This document shows positions 61,615 through 64,000 of a DNA stretch of 64,000 bases, in pieces. The DNA comes from Lacinutrix mariniflava (GTDB taxonomy: Bacteria; Bacteroidota; Bacteroidia; Flavobacteriales; Flavobacteriaceae): NCBI RefSeq assembly GCF_001418015.1, contig NZ_LIQG01000020.1, forward strand, positions 248,001 to 312,000, given 5' to 3'. How positions within the stretch are numbered: the stretch's first letter is position 1; each line of letters starts with the position of its first letter. Below the pieces are notes generated by a model. The model ran no database searches. It was not told the DNA's origin and worked only from the letters and a program-made list of their open reading frames with translations. The position numbers and the translations under genes were made by a program.

Positions 61615-63042
61615 ATGAAATCTAATTTTTTATTTGTTATTTTATTACTGGCAGTATCTCAATTTTCTTGCAAAAAGAAGAGTGATGATTCTACTATTAA
61701 CAAAGCATACATTGGAGGAGAAATTATTAATCCCAATAAAAAATATATTACAATATTAAAATCTGGTCAAATATTAGATACTTTGATGCTCAATGAAAAA
61801 AACAGGTTTTCGTATAATTTTAAAGACTTCCAACCTGGTTTATATACCTTTTTTCATGGTAGAGAGTACCAAAACTTCTTAATTGAAGCTAACGATAGTA
61901 TAATGTTACGCTTAAACACTTTCGATTTTGATGAATCCTTAGTCTATACAGGTAAAGGTGCTAAAGAAAACAATTTCTTAATGGACATTTATTTACTAAA
62001 TGAAGAAGAAGATGAAAAAACACTTCGTTTAGGACAGAAAAATGTAACAGAATTCGACAGTATTTATAGAACTTCGAGAGACACAAAATTAAAGAAACTT
62101 GAAAAATTTGTTATAAAAAATGAAACTTCAAAGTTATTTAATGAAATAGCAGAAGCAAGCATAAACTATGAGTATTATGCACACAAAGAACTGTATCCTC
62201 TAGCTAATTATAAAATATCTGAGCTAGATGCTTTTAAAGGTCTTCCTGAAGGTTTCTATGATTATAGAGAAAAAATAGATTACAACAATACTGCATTAAA
62301 AGACAACAACCCATATTTATCTTTTTTAAGATTTCATTTCAATAATATTGCATTACAAGAACACTTCTCTCACTCTAAAGATAGTTTGTATAATAAGCTA
62401 GACCTACATTACAACCTCGATAAAATGGAGTTGATTAATACTAAAATAAGCAATGAGAGTATTAAAAACGATCTTTTAAAGAATGTGATTCATCAATTTA
62501 TTAGTGTTTCTAAAAACACTGACGATTATGATGCAATGTTACAATCCTTTAAAGCAAAAAGTACGAACAAAGTAGACATAGAATTTGCCTCGCAGTTTGT
62601 TTGTTCTTACAAAAGATTAAAACTAGGAAACAAAATTCCTCCAGTAACATTATTGGATAAAAATGATGAAGAAATTAGCATTTACGATCTTATAAAAGAA
62701 CCAACAATTGTATATTTCTGGTCTAAAAGGAATAAAAACCATCTAATATCATCTCATAATCGCGCAAAAGAATTAGGTGTAAAATATCCTGAATTTAATA
62801 TTATCGCTATTAATATTGATGCGGCTTCTTATGACCAACAATTAAAAGTCTTAAACAATAATGGTGCTAGAGTGCATAACGAATATCGTTTTAAATCTCC
62901 GAGACAATCTAAAGAAACACTTTCTGTCGAACCAATATTAAAAGTCTTTATCCTTAATAAAAACGGCGAAATTATAAATGCAAAAGCCAATATGTTTGGC
63001 GTAGGTTTTGAGCAAGAGTTGCTTGGTTTACTAAACCAATAA
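61615..63042 (+). CDS. TlpA-like lipoprotein lacking the redox cysteines
   Basis: A 475-residue lipoprotein with lipobox QFSC (Cys19) followed by KKKSDD. Residues ~25-115 look like the DUF4369 domain that precedes thioredoxin domains in Bacteroidota. The C-terminal thioredoxin-like domain (about 335-475) has the strand TIVYFWSKRNKNHLISSH where the active site should be WCxxC: both cysteines are absent. It is therefore unlikely to be a disulfide reductase and may bind rather than act. It is monocistronic. Confidence 0.75.
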   Translation: MKSNFLFVILLLAVSQFSCKKKSDDSTINKAYIGGEIINPNKKYITILKSGQILDTLMLNEKNRFSYNFKDFQPGLYTFFHGREYQNFLIEANDSIMLRLNTFDFDESLVYTGKGAKENNFLMDIYLLNEEEDEKTLRLGQKNVTEFDSIYRTSRDTKLKKLEKFVIKNETSKLFNEIAEASINYEYYAHKELYPLANYKISELDAFKGLPEGFYDYREKIDYNNTALKDNNPYLSFLRFHFNNIALQEHFSHSKDSLYNKLDLHYNLDKMELINTKISNESIKNDLLKNVIHQFISVSKNTDDYDAMLQSFKAKSTNKVDIEFASQFVCSYKRLKLGNKIPPVTLLDKNDEEISIYDLIKEPTIVYFWSKRNKNHLISSHNRAKELGVKYPEFNIIAINIDAASYDQQLKVLNNNGARVHNEYRFKSPRQSKETLSVEPILKVFILNKNGEIINAKANMFGVGFEQELLGLLNQ

Positions 63043-63157
63043 CCTGTAAGTATAAAACTGAATATGTAAATTTATTTGGTTTTATTTTACATAAAAAAAA
63101 AACTGATAAATTATGAATATAGTCTTTTTTTATACACTATATTTTAAACTATTTATC

Positions 63158-63811
63158 TTAGTTTCCTTTTTTATAATCTTCTAAGAATTTAGCTAAACCA
63201 ATATCTGTAAGTGGATGCTTTAATAAACCTTCGATAGAACTTAAAGGCCCAGTCATTACATCTGCACCAAGCTTAGCGCAATCAATAACGTGCATTGTAT
63301 GGCGAACAGAAGCTGCAAGAATTTGAGTTTCAAATGCATAATTATCATAAATTTGTCTAATCTCTGCAATAAGATTTAAACCATCTGTAGAGATATCATC
63401 TAAACGTCCAATAAAAGGAGAAACATATGTTGCACCAGCTTTTGCAGCTAATAATGCTTGACCAGCAGAAAAAACTAGTGTTACGTTTGTTTTAATACCT
63501 TTATCACTAAAGTATTTACAAGCTTTAATACCATCTTTAATCATTGGTAACTTTACAACAATCTGGTCGTGTAAATCGGCTAATGCTTCACCTTCTCTTA
63601 CCATACCTTCAAAATCGGTAGCAATAACTTCTGCACTTACATCACCTTCAACAAGATTACAAATCTTTACGTAATGTTTTAAAATATTATCTGTACCTGT
63701 AATGCCTTCTTTAGCCATTAACGATGGGTTTGTAGTAACGCCATCTAAGATTCCCATATCTTCTGCTTCTTTAATTTGCTCAAGATTGGCTGTGTCAATA
63801 AAAAATTTCAT
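63158..63811 (-). CDS. fsa: Fructose-6-phosphate aldolase / small transaldolase
   Basis: A 217-residue TIM-barrel aldolase of the short transaldolase group. [12 protein letters not shown] and [14 protein letters not shown] start the protein, the Schiff-base lysine is Lys87 in VVKLPM, and QILAASVRH is the conserved phosphate-site region. It splits fructose 6-phosphate to dihydroxyacetone and glyceraldehyde 3-phosphate, or acts as transaldolase; sequence alone does not separate the two. A repeat element lies upstream. Confidence 0.9.
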   Translation of the reverse strand: MKFFIDTANLEQIKEAEDMGILDGVTTNPSLMAKEGITGTDNILKHYVKICNLVEGDVSAEVIATDFEGMVREGEALADLHDQIVVKLPMIKDGIKACKYFSDKGIKTNVTLVFSAGQALLAAKAGATYVSPFIGRLDDISTDGLNLIAEIRQIYDNYAFETQILAASVRHTMHVIDCAKLGADVMTGPLSSIEGLLKHPLTDIGLAKFLEDYKKGN

Positions 63812-63840
63812 ATTAAATATTTAGTTGTGTTTATTATTTT

Positions 63841-63923
63841 GGGCGTTACCTAAAGGTCAGGCTATACGCTATATCTTTTTTGTTTTTAATGACAAAAAAG
63901 GATGCCGCTTCTATCCTTAACGC
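63841..63923. repeat. 83-bp structured intergenic repeat element
   Basis: Ends GGGCGTTA (63841) and TAACGC (63918) pair, and an inner stem CTTTTTTGT (63875-63883) / ACAAAAAAG (63892-63900) has an 8-nt loop. The middle GGTCAGGCTATACGCTATATC and GGATGCCGCTT segments match a dispersed element I recall upstream or downstream of many flavobacterial genes. No coding content. It lies 30 bp upstream of the fsa start; the last 77 bp of the window hold nothing recognisable. Confidence 0.7.
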
Positions 63924-64000
63924 AAAGCAAAGTTACGCTTTAAGTTAAACTAGCAGAAAAAATGATGTTAAATGATATTAACAATATCTTATCTATTAAT

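Overview
The window is AT-rich DNA from a member of the Bacteroidota, most likely family Flavobacteriaceae. The evidence is the promoter style (TTG about 19-20 nt upstream of TAnnTTTG), the near absence of Shine-Dalgarno sequences, many lipoproteins with acidic residues straight after the lipobox cysteine (the flavobacterial surface-export signal), a type IX secretion (T9SS) C-terminal sorting domain, a fused alpha/beta 2-oxoacid dehydrogenase E1, a propeller-type LytS kinase and dispersed intergenic repeats of a kind I recall from this family. Genus cannot be fixed from the sequence alone.

Layout. 0-4.4 kb: the C-terminal part of an M1-like outer-membrane peptidase and a branched-chain 2-oxoacid dehydrogenase E1. 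4.4-5.6 kb: a divergent azoreductase/HxlR-regulator pair separated by a 42-bp double palindrome. 5.8-17.6 kb: mixed enzymes and housekeeping genes (methyltransferase, P-loop protein, alpha/beta hydrolases, flavin monooxygenase, DNA polymerase III delta, stand-alone HsdR-N nuclease, glycosyltransferase, OmpA lipoprotein, YciO) plus a one-base frameshifted glyoxalase-fold gene. 17.6-23.4 kb: UvrD-type helicase, an AsmA-like membrane protein, a glutamate-synthase-like FMN protein. 23.5-35.3 kb: a minus-strand block of ten genes comprising eight lipoproteins and a LytTR response regulator/propeller sensor kinase pair. 35.6-44.2 kb: DUF7935-like protein, patatin, M1 aminopeptidase, RecG, a tandem-repeat region, amine oxidase and MiaE. 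44.2-51.7 kb: accessory region with SH3-domain exported proteins, gene relics, a candidate toxin/immunity cassette, a decayed duplicate of a small membrane-protein gene, PatB and RidA. 51.7-64 kb: TlpA reductases, an acidic secreted protein, a T9SS nuclease, PheT, a homopolymer-frameshifted small gene, a fasciclin protein, DUF2007 protein, an ABC-F ATPase with a possible leader peptide, and fructose-6-phosphate aldolase.

The best candidate for an undescribed system is the 23.5-35.3 kb block. Three of its lipoprotein genes are preceded by AGGGTAACA, exactly 16 nt, then a TATATAA-like box, a motif I saw nowhere else in the window. Two homologous ~585-residue lipoproteins lie at or near the block ends, a tandem paralogous pair sits inside, and five members carry an SDDDD-like surface-export signal. 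I infer a co-regulated surface-lipoprotein system read out by the adjacent two-component pair. A second candidate is the 902-bp segment at 48048-48949: a truncated peptidoglycan-amidase toxin relic overlapping a lipoprotein gene that could be its immunity partner, bounded by GTTGSCAACA repeats.

I saw no tRNA, rRNA, CRISPR array, transposase or integrase in the window.
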